From Chrysomallon squamiferum (lineage: Eukaryota; Mollusca; Gastropoda; Neomphalida; Peltospiridae), in contig CM022677.1 in assembly GCA_012295275.1 (NCBI GenBank), positions 1,568,083 to 1,632,082 of the forward strand: 64,000 nt of DNA. The letters run 5' to 3'. The notes under the pieces are model-generated. The model was not told the origin of the DNA and did no database searches. It saw nothing but the letters and a program-made list of their open reading frames with translations. The position numbers were made by a program, and so were the translations under genes. This document shows, one piece after another, positions 37,266-50,155 of the stretch. The first letter of the stretch is position 1. Every line of letters starts with the position of its first letter.

Positions 37266-38049
37266 TGGACAGAATGGCTAGTAAGTCATCTTCCTTCTGT
37301 AGCTTGTGGATAACATAATGTGGTAACGAAGGAAGTCAAACCAATCCTGCCTTTGATGCCAAATAATGTTGTACAAGATGACTGTTTTATTCCAGCATTG
37401 AAACTTGAGTTCTTGCGAAACTGAACAAATTTAACACCAACAGTCCTATCAGCGGCATTATTCTCGCTCATCCTTGCAACAAGCCTGTCTTTAGTGTCAT
37501 AATTCGCACATTCTACAGAACTTGACTCTGTGTGTGGCGCGGTTTACCAAGCACTATAATTAGCTCTGGCCACAACTCCTGCAAATCAGAAATGATTTGA
37601 GCTGTAAATTCAGAACCGTTGTAATATATGTGGTGCACTGAAGAGCAGAAATATGTCCATGAGTTGGTTTGCAACTTCAGCAGCTCGCTTAGATGTCAGT
37701 GGGCGGATAACAACAAACTTTGTAAGATGATCTTGATACACCTTAATCCACTTGACAGAACCATGTGATAACGATTGCATATCAGTGAGATCTACTTGGC
37801 CACGAGCAGAGAACTCTTTAGACAAGATTGGTCAGACAACCACACCCTTTGTCATCGGTTTACACTGACAGTCAATGCACATTGACTTAAACAGTTCAGT
37901 AGAATATCTGGTAACACTGGCAAACTTCTTGCCTATCTTCTTAAGATTCGAAACTCAGTTTCTACTTCACATGTTTGTTGTTTCATATGATATTATTATA
38001 CCTCATTTCACGAGTAGAACTGTTCATATCTAAGTCAACAGATTTCAAA

Positions 38050-38280
38050 TCTCCAAGATTGTTTTATGCCTTTCAAACTGACAGTGAATGTAATTCATAA
38101 TCTTTCTATATCTTGTACTTTTTTCTTAATATCAATCATTTTACCACTATATCTTGTACAGTTATTTTCATACCATTCAGTTGTTTTTCAATCATGTCTA
38201 ATTTTTCCAGTTTATCATACATTATATCTAACTTTCTAGTCAAAGTATCTAATTTTTTTACTGACATCTTGATTGTGCAC
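38050..38280 (-). pseudogene. Coiled-coil fragment of retrotransposon ORF1 type
   Basis: Minus strand from 38268 encodes MSVKKLDTLTRKLDIMYDKL and EKLDMIEKQLNGMKITVQDI before a stop. After small frame changes it reads MIDIKKKVQDIER and MNYIHCQFERHKTILE. Leu/Ile/Met spacing by sevens and the 'IER.M.YI..QFE..K..LE' pattern resemble coiled-coil proteins encoded by the first frame of LINE-like elements in invertebrates. No RNA-binding or reverse-transcriptase part is found nearby. Recognition is moderate. Confidence 0.5.
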
Positions 38281-41200
38281 AACTGGTGAAATTAAACCAG
38301 AATACTGACCTTGGGATCATCAGGTTTGTCCACATTGTCCATACTGTGACTTCTGAGACTGTTGAACTGGTGTTGACAGATAAAATGGTGCAGATGAACA
38401 TCTTGTTATTTGACATCCCTGAGCAGCTTGGCTAATGCTTATCCTTATTTTCTGTTCACTTTCTCCATTTTTACTCTTATTTCTTCTCTTTTTTCCTTTT
38501 TTATTTCATGTTGCATACTTGCGTATATTTACATTGATAAAACAGATAAAATACTTTAATCCTAATAAACATTATATATTTTCACAGAGACATAACTTTT
38601 ATTTCTGTGTGAGTGCGATCTAATGGAAGTAATGGTTACTCGTGTTGAAAACATTAAATGATCACACAAAAAACATCAATTCACAGTTTTGTTCATTAAA
38701 TCAACCAATATTATTATTCATTTATAACAGCTTTGGAATACATACATACTGAAGTCATATTTGGATGTTATTCTTACTTCAAAATGTTTTCTTTAACAGC
38801 CTCGAGTAACTAACAGTTTTACAATATTACACTCAGAAAGTAAGAAATTATTACGGCAAGTCATTTTCATGGATAATTTCTGATTCTTGTTATTAATTTC
38901 TAATTTGACCACATATGCAATCATAAAAGTTAAGCATACAAACATTATAAATCCTTACTAATGTTGTATTAAGCTAAAACATAATGATAATATAATCTAA
39001 AGACTTATAATATTGTAATTTTATTTTTAACTTCATAAAACTATTTCAGTCAGAAAGGATTTTTAAATTCTAACTGTTTACAACTGAACCAAAAAAAAAA
39101 ATCATTATATACAATATCCAACATTACAGTAAAAAAATGTTTTATTCACTTTATATAAGTAACATTCAGCAACTTAATTAATGTTCTATTATATGGTTCA
39201 TGAATTCATTTTTCTCTTGTTTTCTTTTTACACATTTATTTTAATTTTTACTTTTGCACTTTACTTTCCAAAAATGTCACATTTGCTCACAGCATAATAT
39301 ATATTTTGTTTTCTAATATTCAAGATTGTTCATTTAATTTCAACATTATTTATTTATTTATTATGATGATGTTGACCATATTTATGAATAATGGTGTGAT
39401 GATGATAAAAACAATAGAAAAGTAATTTTGGTGTTTTATTTTGTAAATCACTGTTACCCCAGTGCAGTAGGTCTCCCAGCCCTGTACCAAGTACACGGTG
39501 CACACCTAGAATTGTGTGTGTTTCCCCTAAACTGACAACAATGTCATGACGATTAGTTGTATGTGTTGTTTGATGGTGATTAATCTACTCAAAATAATAG
39601 TGAAGCAAATTATATTGTTTTAAGTTATTAAGTGACCTGCATTTTAATAGCTAAAGTTTAATCTTTTATTTTGTATTTTGTATTTATTACTATTTTCATG
39701 TAATATATAAAAGAGCATTTTGAGAGATAATTTAATGTTTTCACTAGGATTTGTTTATGTTTCAGTATTTTTAAGTTCAACTTTGTTTTATTCAGAGCCT
39801 GAAATATGATCAAGAAATGATTTATTGTTATTTCATTTACGTTAATGGTGTATTTTAGTAATGGATCTAGATGAGTGATTTTAGGAAATCTGTAGAACTG
39901 TTTGTTTAGGAAATTCCAAGCTTCTGTCAGCAGTTTTTCTTATTGTATGGATTGCAGCACTTTACTTTTTTATTTTTAGTTGCTCTCACTCATGTGTTTC
40001 CATCTTATCTGGACTATAAATAATAATGGATAGCTAGAAAATATGAACAATTTTGTTTTTCTTTAAAACAAAAAACAAAAGCCCCAAGAAGGATTGTAAA
40101 AGGATATAGTATATAATACACATTATGTTTTCACTGATCAGTAACAGATTTTATTAACTTTACATTGTTCTCAAAATGGTTTTACTTATTAATTATATCA
40201 GGGTTTATTAATCAGTTTTAGAAATAACAATATAGCTATTTAAATGACTAATTCATTTTGTATTTATGCTGAAGTCAAATGTGTTCAACTACATTTATCT
40301 TTTTTCTTCTGAGAAATTATAAGAAAATTGTCAGGATTTTTTCAGATTAAATTAACAATTAATTAAATTTAAATATTTACACTGTTTGCCTTCTTTGATG
40401 ATTTTATTTTTATATACTGATAATTTTATATAAATGTTTCATAAAGCAAACCTATTTGCTTGATATGTTAAGTTTTGCTAGTACAGAATCAATGTAATAA
40501 TGGTTTATGCATCAACAAACCTTGTAATAATGTACATGCCAGCCTAATAGAGCAGTGAACAGAACAGTTCTATAAATTTGTAATTTGCTATTTTTAATAT
40601 CTCTAATCTCAGAAAAAAAGATAGATTTAATACAGGTGAAAGAAATTTACAATATTAATCTATTGAAATTAAGAATATAAAAACCTTTAATAAATTATTT
40701 TAATTTTAAATTGCATGGAAAAAATACAAATTTGGACTAAAATTCTTCTTGATAAGACAATGAAATGCAGTTAGAGCGTCTTTCACTTTATTTTATGTTT
40801 AGTTTGTTAATGAATATTATGTTTTGTTGTAGGATCCTAGACAACCGATTCAAGCTGCCTTAGCCAGCACTGCATTTTCAGAAAAGATTCACCAGAAAGC
40901 TATTACATCACAGTCTTTCAAGAGAAAATCTGTCTGAAATGTAATTTGTATTTCAAAAACTCAGTGATCTCCAAGAGACTGCATTGTCAGTGTGATCAGA
41001 ACATCCAGTGTACACATTGTACTTCATAGCAGCTTGCACTGTTTTTATCACTGATGTGTGCTTGGTTATTCTAATTTTTCTCACTGAAAGAGGAATGGAG
41101 ATTCATCATTGCTCTGGAATGCCATCTTTGTAAATAAGCTAAAATCAGTGTGATAGTTAACTTTTTAAATCTATTTTTTATATTATTTAAATCGGGGTAA

Positions 41201-42430
41201 ATCAAGGGTTTGCTGGGGTTAATCAGTCTAAATATATTTAAAACTATGTGATTAGAGGTATTTGAAGTTTTTATTAAAACACAATAAAACAACATTTTTT
41301 CTTTATATTATTTAAATCAGTGTAAAATCAGGGGTTTGCTGGGGGTAATCAATGTAAATATAATTGAAAATTATGTCAGGGGTAATTAGAACTTTTTATA
41401 CAAAAAAGTTGGGAACAAAATCTTTAATTTAGGGGGTAATCATTGTGTAAATATATTTAAATTATGTAATTAGGGGTAATAAGAATATATTATATAACTC
41501 TCCCAATAAAGTAATAAAAAATTAAAAAATATAATAATAATATATTTCTAATGTAAACTGTTAACTAAATTAAACTTTTATTTGCATTAACCATGACTTT
41601 GTTATTTTTAATTAGAAGAAACATGATCATCTTCAAGTTGAAATTACTTAAAAACCTGGCTAGATAATAAAACTTAAATATTCAGTTATTTCTGTTTAGA
41701 CATTTCTAGCAACTTTCCCACTTTAGAAAGAATAATTGAATTATTTCAATAAGGAATCTTTAAAAATAGAAAATCATAATTTAAAAATGATAAAAATCAA
41801 AGAAGAGAAAAAATAAATGGAATTTTTCTCAGTATTTTATAATTAGCCTTTCACATGTTGGAAAAATTCAAAAAATTATTTCAAATATGTGCAAATGGAA
41901 ATGTCTTCCAAGTATTTTATAATCTGTATTGAATTAATTTAAAAAGCTAGGTGGAAAAATGAAATTAAATAAATAAATATATAAATTCATAAATAAATAA
42001 TAAAAGATATAAAATAATAAAATACAACCAGGACATGTTACATAAATGAGTGGCAGTACAAATATTTTTAATACAAAAACATTATTTGTAATTAACTGTT
42101 TTAAATCCTGACATCTACAAAATCAAACCCATTGCATCTTATCTAAAAACAATAATCAAAATGGAAAAGCATACTGGAATTTTTCAATTTCTTAACATTA
42201 AAAATGTTAAGGCACATTCAAATATTTTAAAACAAAAATAAATAAATAAAGACTAGTCTTTGTCTGTTTTTAGTTTTATTATTTATATACTGATCAATAT
42301 CTTCGTTATTTGTTGTCAAGCAGCAAAAGATAATCTGATTTAATCATTATTTTTTATATATACATTTTGTTCGATTTTACAAAAACAAACAATCAAAGCA
42401 CTAGAATGAACAGTAATCAACAAAAATGGC
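38281..42430. other. AT-rich intergenic stretch
   Basis: No supported gene over about 4 kb. At 40832 an acceptor-like TTTTGTTGTAG is followed by about 100 bases open in two frames (DPRQPIQAALASTAFSEKI, or ILDNRFKLP then a stop), which I cannot assign. At 41140-41480 a unit of about 110-120 bases is repeated three times (AATCAGGGGTTTGCTGGGG, GGTAATCATTGTGTAAATAT). A minus-strand frame at 41071-41295 is simply the antisense of that repeat. Confidence 0.55.
41140..41485 (+). repeat. Tandem copies of a dispersed non-coding repeat
   Basis: Three diverged units share TATTATTTAAATC, GGTAAA/AATCA, GGTTTGCTGGGG and GTAATTAGGGGTAAT motifs. Another member lies at 28290-28400 in the same orientation, about 12.8 kb away. 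No coding or terminal repeats were recognised. Confidence 0.75.
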
Positions 42431-42434
42431 ATTC

Positions 42435-42437
<3 letters not shown>

Positions 42438-42487
<50 letters not shown>
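42438..42487. repeat. (CT)n microsatellite beside a foldback
   Basis: Pure (CT)n of 50 bases abutting the left arm of the inverted repeat at 42488. Confidence 0.95.
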
Positions 42488-42491
<4 letters not shown>

Positions 42492-42621
42492 TTTTTGTTT
42501 ATTTACAAAACCGTTAAATAGAGTTATTTCCCTTAGACTATTAATAGAGGACATTGCATAAGCATTAATGGTCTAAGGGAAATAACTCTATTTAATGTGT
42601 TTGTAAATACACAAAAAAGAC
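42488..42621. mobile_element. Foldback MITE with mollusc-type AGAGTTATTTCCCTT arms
   Basis: Arms 42488-42545 and 42564-42621 are reverse complements over 58 bases with about six mismatches, around an 18-base loop. Both arms contain AGAGTTATTTCCCTTAGA (or its complement). I recall this word as the core of abundant short inverted-repeat elements across molluscs. A TTATCTCCCTT-like half also occurs at about 57488. Non-coding. Confidence 0.75.
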
Positions 42622-43151
42622 AGCTAAATTCGATTTACTACTTTTAGATGAACTCAGCTAATTGCATAAAAAAAAAAAAAAAAAAAAAAAAATAAAATAA
42701 AAAACAATTCGAGCAAAATATTCCAATATTAAATTCAACAGTTTCTGAACAACCAGTTTCCATTATTTGTTGGTTTATTTTATTTATGATTATTATTACT
42801 TAATTAATTACTGTAAAATTCCTATTTCACTTAAAACTTTTCTTTTTCGATTTGCCCCTTGAATAAAAACAATGAATTTTTCTTACAACATATACACTAT
42901 AAACCTTGAGCAGCCAAGATCACTCTGCATAATGTTACTAATCAAACTGAAGTTTATTAAATAGGAAGTATAATTATAATAGCATTTCAAGACAAAACTA
43001 AACCCCATCTTTGTAACAATGCATTCCAATAATGAATTATAGTGACATATGCCTTTAAGATTTTGTAGTATGAACCATTTCACTTTCATTTGATGTCTCA
43101 GACTTTCATATGAAGTCATAATGAAGCAAATTAATTATACATTTTTAAAAT

Positions 43152-43182
<31 letters not shown>

Positions 43183-44274
43183 CATACATACATTTCTTTT
43201 TCATTTACTTTAAAATAAAAATTACTGCAAATCTGTTTTTAATAAAGATATTGCTTTTAATAGAGCTAAAATTACTCTTTCAGCCTGATTAATTTCAGCT
43301 TTTTTTCAAATATCTTTTAATGTTAATAACAACAATTCAAAATCAAGGTATAAGAATAAATCCTTAAAATAATCCAGTTATTAATTGTATTTTTATATCT
43401 AATTGTATATCATTTTATTTCTATTCATTTTTTTAAAAACAAAACAACAATCAAAACACTTGGAACTTGTATTTATTTATACATAATCAAGGACACTGAC
43501 TTTCACATACAGCAGTTATTTGACAACAAACACATTAACTCTTTCTCACAGATAACCTGTCTGTACCAACTCATCCTTTCACATTCACATCTGTCTGTCT
43601 ATCGCTCGGTATCCATGCCTCAGATACCACATACAAAAATTATAATTTCCTTCATTACACACATACACTCATATACAACTAGTGTGTATGTATATATGTT
43701 TTTCTAACAGCCAAATACATATACCCACATCAGTCCATGTGTTTCTCTGTCAATCCATGAATTCGACACAGTTTTAACAATTTTTCTGTCGCCGCCTGCT
43801 TCTCTCTATGAACAGTCCAAACTAGTTATTATTATTATTGTTCTATTTATATCTTTGTTCATCTCCCTAATAATGTATATTCTTTCTGTGTATCTCCTAC
43901 TTTTTCAGTGTTGAATGTTCATTTTAAAATTAAGTATTTTAAATTACTTTTGCAAAGTTGACTGTAAAATTGTTTCAGAAAATTTCATAGAAATAAATAA
44001 ATAAGTTATCTACAAAGTGTACGCGAGGTCTCGATTACGTCATCAATGTAAAACAAGTTTCCGAGGCGAAGACACTGTTAAATAAAAAATACAGGAAAAG
44101 GTGAAGAATTTGAAATAAATATAAAATATCATATTATTTTTCCTGATTCTACATTTTGCTTTATAAACTGCGCTGCTGGATAAGCTTAATGTTATTATTA
44201 TTTTTTTTTTTGTAAATTGTTTATAATAATAATAATAACAACAATAATAATAATAATTATTATTATTATTAGTG

Positions 44275-44316
<42 letters not shown>

Positions 44317-44630
44317 TTTCTTTTCTAATACCTGGAAAGGTTTATACGAATAAAAATAAGACCGATTGTTTGTTTTTGTTGTTTTTTGTTTTATTTGTAC
44401 GGCATTATGCAGTTTTAATCAGTGAGATATTACAGTAATAAATAACAGAAAGCCATACTGATCATATCTTTTCATGTCTCTTTAAAACAAATTTTATAAA
44501 ACTATATATTTATTTATTTATTTATTTATTTATATATTTTGTTGTTGTTGAGAAATACAGAGGGCCTTTCAAATAAATCATACTTTTAAATATGGTAACC
44601 AATATTATACCAGTTAATCATTAGTTTCTA
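42622..44630. other. AT-rich intergenic stretch
   Basis: No supported gene. Poly-A at 42668-42691, ATT repeats at 43155-43180, and a compound AAT/(AGT)n tract at 44221-44314 read as poly-Ser in one frame. GATTACGTCATCAATG at about 44034 is a single CRE-like site. Confidence 0.55.
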
Positions 44631-46800
44631 TATATAATTTCATATTTATTTTCGTAGCTTCCTGAAAATAATTTGAGACTGCTCGACAGAATTTACGTTT
44701 TTATTAGTTACCAGCTTATACGACTAAACTGAGACTGAGTGGAAATTACGTTCCATCTTAGTAAAAAAAAAACACTGCTTACCTCGATATTTTAGTACGT
44801 TCACCTCTGTTTTGCTTCATAACAAATATTTAAAACTGTCAGTATAATCTTGGATACAGCTAAAGGAAAGATATCGGCTTTTGAAGAATAATCTTGATAG
44901 AGTTAATAACAGTAAATGTCGCCGTTCAGTTTCAAATTACCTGTGAAAACTGCGCTCATGTTGACAACATAAATTTATTATCAACGTATCAACAAAAATG
45001 AATGGATTCTTATTAAGTCTGAGCTTTTATTTTATAGTGGCATTTTACAGCTCTCGATTGTGACAATATTTTTCTGTTAAACTGAGTTACAGTTTCTTCT
45101 CAAAAAAAAAAAAAAAAATTAAAAAAAAAATTAAAAATGAATATGCACTTTACATGAATCACAAAATTTGATTTTGCAAAGCAAACGACATTAAAATTAA
45201 AATTCACAGAGATAAGCGAAGTTTTCTGTTTTGTAAAACGCGACGTAATTCACGTTTTATACATAAAACCAGCGACGTTTATATCATAAATTGATACTGA
45301 GTGAAAATAACGTGATGTTTTATAATGTTTTACCTCTATTTTGGATCATAAACAATACTGATAATTTCACTTACAATTACATTTTATTCTACTAGGAGAT
45401 GTCTACTGTATTAATATTATAATGTGTAAGTTATATCATAAAAAAACATACAAAAAAAACATGCCTATCCATACGTCTTCTATAAAATTTTAAAAATATT
45501 TTGTAAAGAACAGAATAGTATAACTTTAAAACCTAGCTGCTACCTTAATGGAATCACAGTAATTTATATTAATAACTTGAGAATTAATGACATAAATATC
45601 ATATTTAGTTTCTAGGAGCATAGTTTTCTGAAGATAATTTGAGATCGCTGGACAGAATTTACGTTTTAATTTACTACCAGCAGTTTACAGGAATACATTG
45701 AGACAATGAGCGAAAATTACCTGAATCTTATAATAACTGTACCTCTGTTTAACACATGTTTTTACACGTCATTATCAAAACAAACTTAAAATGTCAAGAA
45801 GTTTTGTTGTTTACCTCGAAAATTAATATTTCATTGTATTAAATCACTTCTGAATACAATAATAATAATAGATAAATATAGATAAAATACAGAATGACCG
45901 AGTGAAAATACATTAATAAGTTTCCCTTTTCCCAGGCTTATTTCTGTACAAAACTGAATATTTTGGTAATTATATTCTTATTTTATAGTAGAAATATTTC
46001 CTTTCAGAAAATTAACTGATATACTTTCTCTTAACAATAGGAAAAGTCAGACAGGCACGAGTTATCTGCAGAAAATTATTCATCTTATCAAGTTAACGCC
46101 GTTTTTAATAAAATATATCAAAATCTTCTGTGCTGTAACTGAAAATAACATTTTATTTTTTCGACTATGTCAAGGTTATCGAAATTTAGTTTAAGAAACG
46201 GCGCAATGTTGTTTTCTGTTACTTACCCACATATTATTGTGAAACACGGCGCTGTATAATGTCAAACTTTTTGTATTTAACTATTAGAGAATACAAAAAA
46301 GAAAAGGTGATATTGCGGGAAAAGGTTATTAAAGTCAAATAACGCCGTATAAATAAAGTAAATATTTCATTTTTATTTATGAAAACAAACAAACAAACAT
46401 GTTTAGTAGGAGCGCAGTTAATATGACAGAATGTAGAATCAGTGTAAATCGAGAATTATGGAACAGGTTAAGTGATAAACATTTCTTAAAACTTTAATAA
46501 CAACTAAGGAAATGTGTCAGTATATGTGCGTTATTATTATTATTATTTTTTTTTTTTCACAATGTATTGATTATATATTAGAGGAAAATACGAGTGTCTC
46601 TGGATAATTTACACAGTATTAAGATTGCAGATGGAGAGAAGGCTTGTAGAGTCACAACGGTTATTCTGACAAATTGAGAATTATACTAATTTTCTACAGA
46701 TATCTGAAGAAATCTGCGCATCGGAATTTACTTTGTATTCACTGTCAGTATTTTTATTATTAACATGACATGTTTATATGATTAAATTGAGGTTTATCTG
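44630..46800. repeat. Series of strongly diverged non-coding repeats
   Basis: Blocks at about 44650-44820, 45220-45360, 45610-45760 and 46680-46800 share, in order, CTGAA(A/G)ATAATTTGAGA, GACAGAATTTACGTTTT, TTA.CAGC..TA.A, GAGTG.AAAATTACGT and TACCTCTGTTTT. This is a degenerate tandem family of several hundred bases per unit. No protein is encoded. The repeated ACGT-containing words are conspicuous in this AT-rich context. Confidence 0.55.
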
Positions 46801-46826
46801 TAATAATGTTTTTTGATTTTTGATAT

Positions 46827-46861
<35 letters not shown>

Positions 46862-47940
46862 AACATTATTTTAGATGAAACTAAGTTTATTCACTTACAA
46901 AACAGTTTAATATATTTTATTCTCAACTTGTTAATGTAACCGTTCTGACTCTAGAAGACTGTAATAATAAATAATAAAGTGATAGATAATAAAATGTATC
47001 TCACCTGTCTCTGTTTTGTAGCCTTTCCTTTTAACAATATTTCTTAAATATGTTGTGTAAACCACATTAATTTCTAGCGATTAAGCATTTCACTTTAAAA
47101 AGGTTTACGTTGATTCATACCATCAGCCTGTAATTAATCTTCACTTTTTGCCTAAAAGCCTAATTTTCTATTAACTTGAATGTCACAACAGTAATTATCC
47201 TTTAGTTACTAGCAGTAGTAAATTAATATACTTTAATAGGATGAATCATTTTCTGCAAATGTATTTAATGCAAAGTTTATATTTACCGCCAGTAGATTGT
47301 TTGAATGAATACAGTGAGATTTAGTTATAATAACCTATATTTTATATCATTTTTGCTGAGTCTCAATTCACGTTTATGAACAGTGCTCCTATTACAAAAT
47401 AAACGGGATATCTCAAGGTTAAAATATACTGAAAAAGTTTTAAAAAAGAAAGAAAAGTCACGTTGTAGTCATTTATTCTCAAGTTATCAGAAGCGCAGTT
47501 TAAAATCAACGAAAATAACTCAATATGTTATTAATTACATTAATAACTCTGAACATAATTTGTTAATTAATATTACTATAAAATGTCCTCCATATTTTCC
47601 GGTTTCATAAAGAAGAGGCTACAAATCTTACCACTGTTTCTGCATAACTGTAACGAGTTAAAAACTACACGATAATAAATTTATCACATAAACAGTGGTG
47701 GTGATTTTATCAGAAGCGTTTTTACGGGAAAATGTGAGAATTAATTACAGGTTTATGATGGTAACAACTGAAATCAGCAAATGGATATTTCTGTTTGTCT
47801 GGTATATTACGTGACGCTGCAACTAAAAAGAAAATATCTCATAATTCGTTTTTATCAATCTCAATTTAAATCATTTTTCAAAGAAATATTTATTTGGGAT
47901 CATCGTTATTTTCCAGCTGCCAAAACTGTCGCATATTATG
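46801..47940. other. Stretch before segmental copy B
   Basis: AAT repeats at 46829-46860, otherwise unique AT-rich DNA. The plus-strand frame 47383-47610 is Lys/Asn/Ser-rich with no recognisable domain; not called as a gene. Confidence 0.45.
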
Positions 47941-48214
47941 ACATCTAAAATAATAATATGATGCTTGCTGAAGGACGAAGTTAGTTTCAATTTTACAACA
48001 TCTTCGTCTTAGAATTTTGTTTATACACGGTAGAATTTGTTGGTAGTGTAAAACTAATGAGGTAATTTTAATGCCAATACCCCGAAACCTTAATTCTTAC
48101 GCAAAGGCTATTTCTAATGATGATGCTAAAATTATTTTTATTATTATTATAACATTCATAGTAATATTTACAATATCCCTAACATTGAGCCCTATCTCTA
48201 ACTCTGACCTAAAA

Positions 48215-48800
48215 CTATTTTCCACACTACCGTAATCCTAAGTCTAACCCAAACAATAACCCTAATCTTAACCCTAACCTAACCTAACCCTAGCTCATAT
48301 TCTAAACCTAATCCTAACTAAGTCCACAACGTGGATTTTTACATTAACGCTGCTCCTAATGGTGACCCTAAAATTATTTTGCATATTATCGTATAATAAT
48401 CTTTAAATAAACATCACCTTAACCCTTACCCTAACCCGAAATTAACCCTAACCCTAACCTTAATCCTAACCTAACCCTAACCCCGACTCTATCCCTAACA
48501 CTAATACTAACTCTGATCATAAAACTGTTTTGCAGATTATCATAAAACGCATAATAAACTTTGAATAATCCTAACCCTAACCCTCATCCTAAAGCTAACC
48601 ACAGCCGAACTTCTAAAGCTAATCTTACTCAAGTCCCGATCCTTGATTCTTAACGCTACTTCTAATCGTGAGCCTAAAAATATTTCCACATTATCATAAC
48701 CTCATACTAAAATTTACATAACCCGAGCGCGAACCCTAACTCTGACGCTAAAGAAGTGCCTAACTTCAAATCTTATGCAAAGTCTATTTCTAACCCTGAC
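48215..48800 (+). repeat. Degenerate telomere-like CCCTAA repeats (copy B)
   Basis: Copy of the 290-830 block in the second half of the segmental duplication. It has one extra stretch (about 48475-48570, with CCCGACTCTATCCC-type variants) and some losses relative to A, showing that this block turns over by indels of repeat units. Confidence 0.7.
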
Positions 48801-49834
48801 CCTAAAACTATTATTAAGGTTATTTTATAGATTTTACTTTTTAGTCATTTGACCTACATAAATATTGTTTTTTTTTTTTTTTTTTTGTTTTTCTTGCAGA
48901 TTGGAGCAAACTTTGAGATGAACATCGAGAAGAAATTTTTTAATTATTTTTTTATTATGGTCCTTTTTCTTAACTTGTTTATACATTTTGCCTGTGTGGA
49001 GTCTATGGAAACAGATAACGTGTTTTCAGTTTAGTTAGGTAGTTAACGTGATTCAGTGCTTTTATTATTTATCGCTAACACGTGTTTCAATAACAAGCTG
49101 AACAACTTTCAGTACAGAATCCAGTTATTCATAAGCAAAGAACTTTAAATAGATGAAACACAGGACATTATCAATATCAAACATAGAAAAATTTGATAAT
49201 AAAGGAATTATCATCATTATTATTATTATTATTACATGAATTTTATTTCAAATATTTTAAATTACATTAAACCATTAAACCAAGTGTTTCCTCTGTACCT
49301 AGTGTTATCTTGAATACAACAAAGGTTAAAGATTTATTTTAAGAAGTGTTTTATCTGGGTCAGTCACGCGGTCAGCAGATTGTTGGAGAGAGAAATATTT
49401 GATATCAGGTCTGTACTCTTATTAAATCACTGAATTGTCAGAAAATTAGTTACAACAGGGAAATTTTACTATTAGACATTCTGATTATTTTCTGTTGTCG
49501 CATAAGCCATACAGACCCGAATATTACTTTTTCTTATAAACAGTAACATTCAACTATGTTCATGATGTTTTCGCAGTCTGTAATAATTTTAGAATCTGGA
49601 AGAGGGGGAAGAGATAACGGCTGCTTGACTACAAGTATTTGATTTAATTTGAATTCTTAGGTTCAGTAAAGTAAATCGCTGTCAAGATATATGTAAGATA
49701 AAAATCACAAACGCACTGATTTGACCCGAAGAGAAAAAACGTCGACTGCTAGCTTACGATTCTAATTTACCTTAGAAAATGAAAAGAAATAAATAAATAG
49801 ACAGAGATATATAAAGCAGATCGACTGTTAGGAA

Positions 49835-49877
<43 letters not shown>

Positions 49878-49984
49878 GGAGTAATAATAAAAATCGAGAA
49901 GTTATAAAGAAGTAATAAATATTTAAATTTTTAGTTTTTTACATTTCTTTTCTGGCAGTTTCACAGAAGCGAAAGGTTTTTAAA

Positions 49985-50060
49985 AGTTACATAGATGCTG
50001 ATACTGGGTAAGTCTTCAGTTTAAAAATCAAACCATTGACCTCATAGGTAAAATTACAGG

Positions 50061-50061
<1 letters not shown>
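49985..50061 (+). pseudogene. Decayed exon copy in segmental copy B
   Basis: Shortened equivalent of 2248-2369. It keeps the YIDAD-coding part and both in-frame stops, and again runs straight into (CT)n (50063-50152). The first roughly 45 bases of the exon seen in copy A are deleted. Confidence 0.8.

Positions 50062-50062
<1 letters not shown>

Positions 50063-50152
<90 letters not shown>
50063..50152. repeat. (CT)n microsatellite at decayed exon edge, copy B
   Basis: About 90 bases of pure (CT)n starting immediately after the exon remnant, as in copy A. Confidence 0.95.

Positions 50153-50155
<3 letters not shown>

Larger units (their letters stand above)
36385..37945 (-). pseudogene. Broken KRBA2-like integrase (GINGER-type transposon relic)
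   Basis: Minus-strand pieces in order. KKFASVTRYSTELFKSMCID with CIDC (about 37930-37850), the end of a zinc-binding domain. TGA inside VVV*PIL. Integrase core SARGQVDLTDMQSL...VYQDHLTKFVVIRPLTSKRAAE (37805-37620) with two Asp-bearing motifs. After a frame change, NGSEFTAQI and LGKPRHTQSQ (37620-37510), where the family has DNG and a later Glu; the Asp of DNG is lost. AADRTVGVKFVQFRKNSSFN (37460-37390). An LPETTQ-repeat linker. GDNLAVSIPSVE (about 36990-36955). Finally a Cys-rich tail, KGKCSQHQFDLC, then CSCNGLERCRSKRCACFKNN (36600-36440). This matches the layout I know for KRBA2/SCAND3-related integrases. At least four frame breaks; inactive. Confidence 0.82.

Noticed and set aside
40832-40940. 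Exon-like stretch after a good acceptor, considered as a further kinase exon
   Set aside because: Neither frame resembles any EGFR-family segment; left as unassigned.
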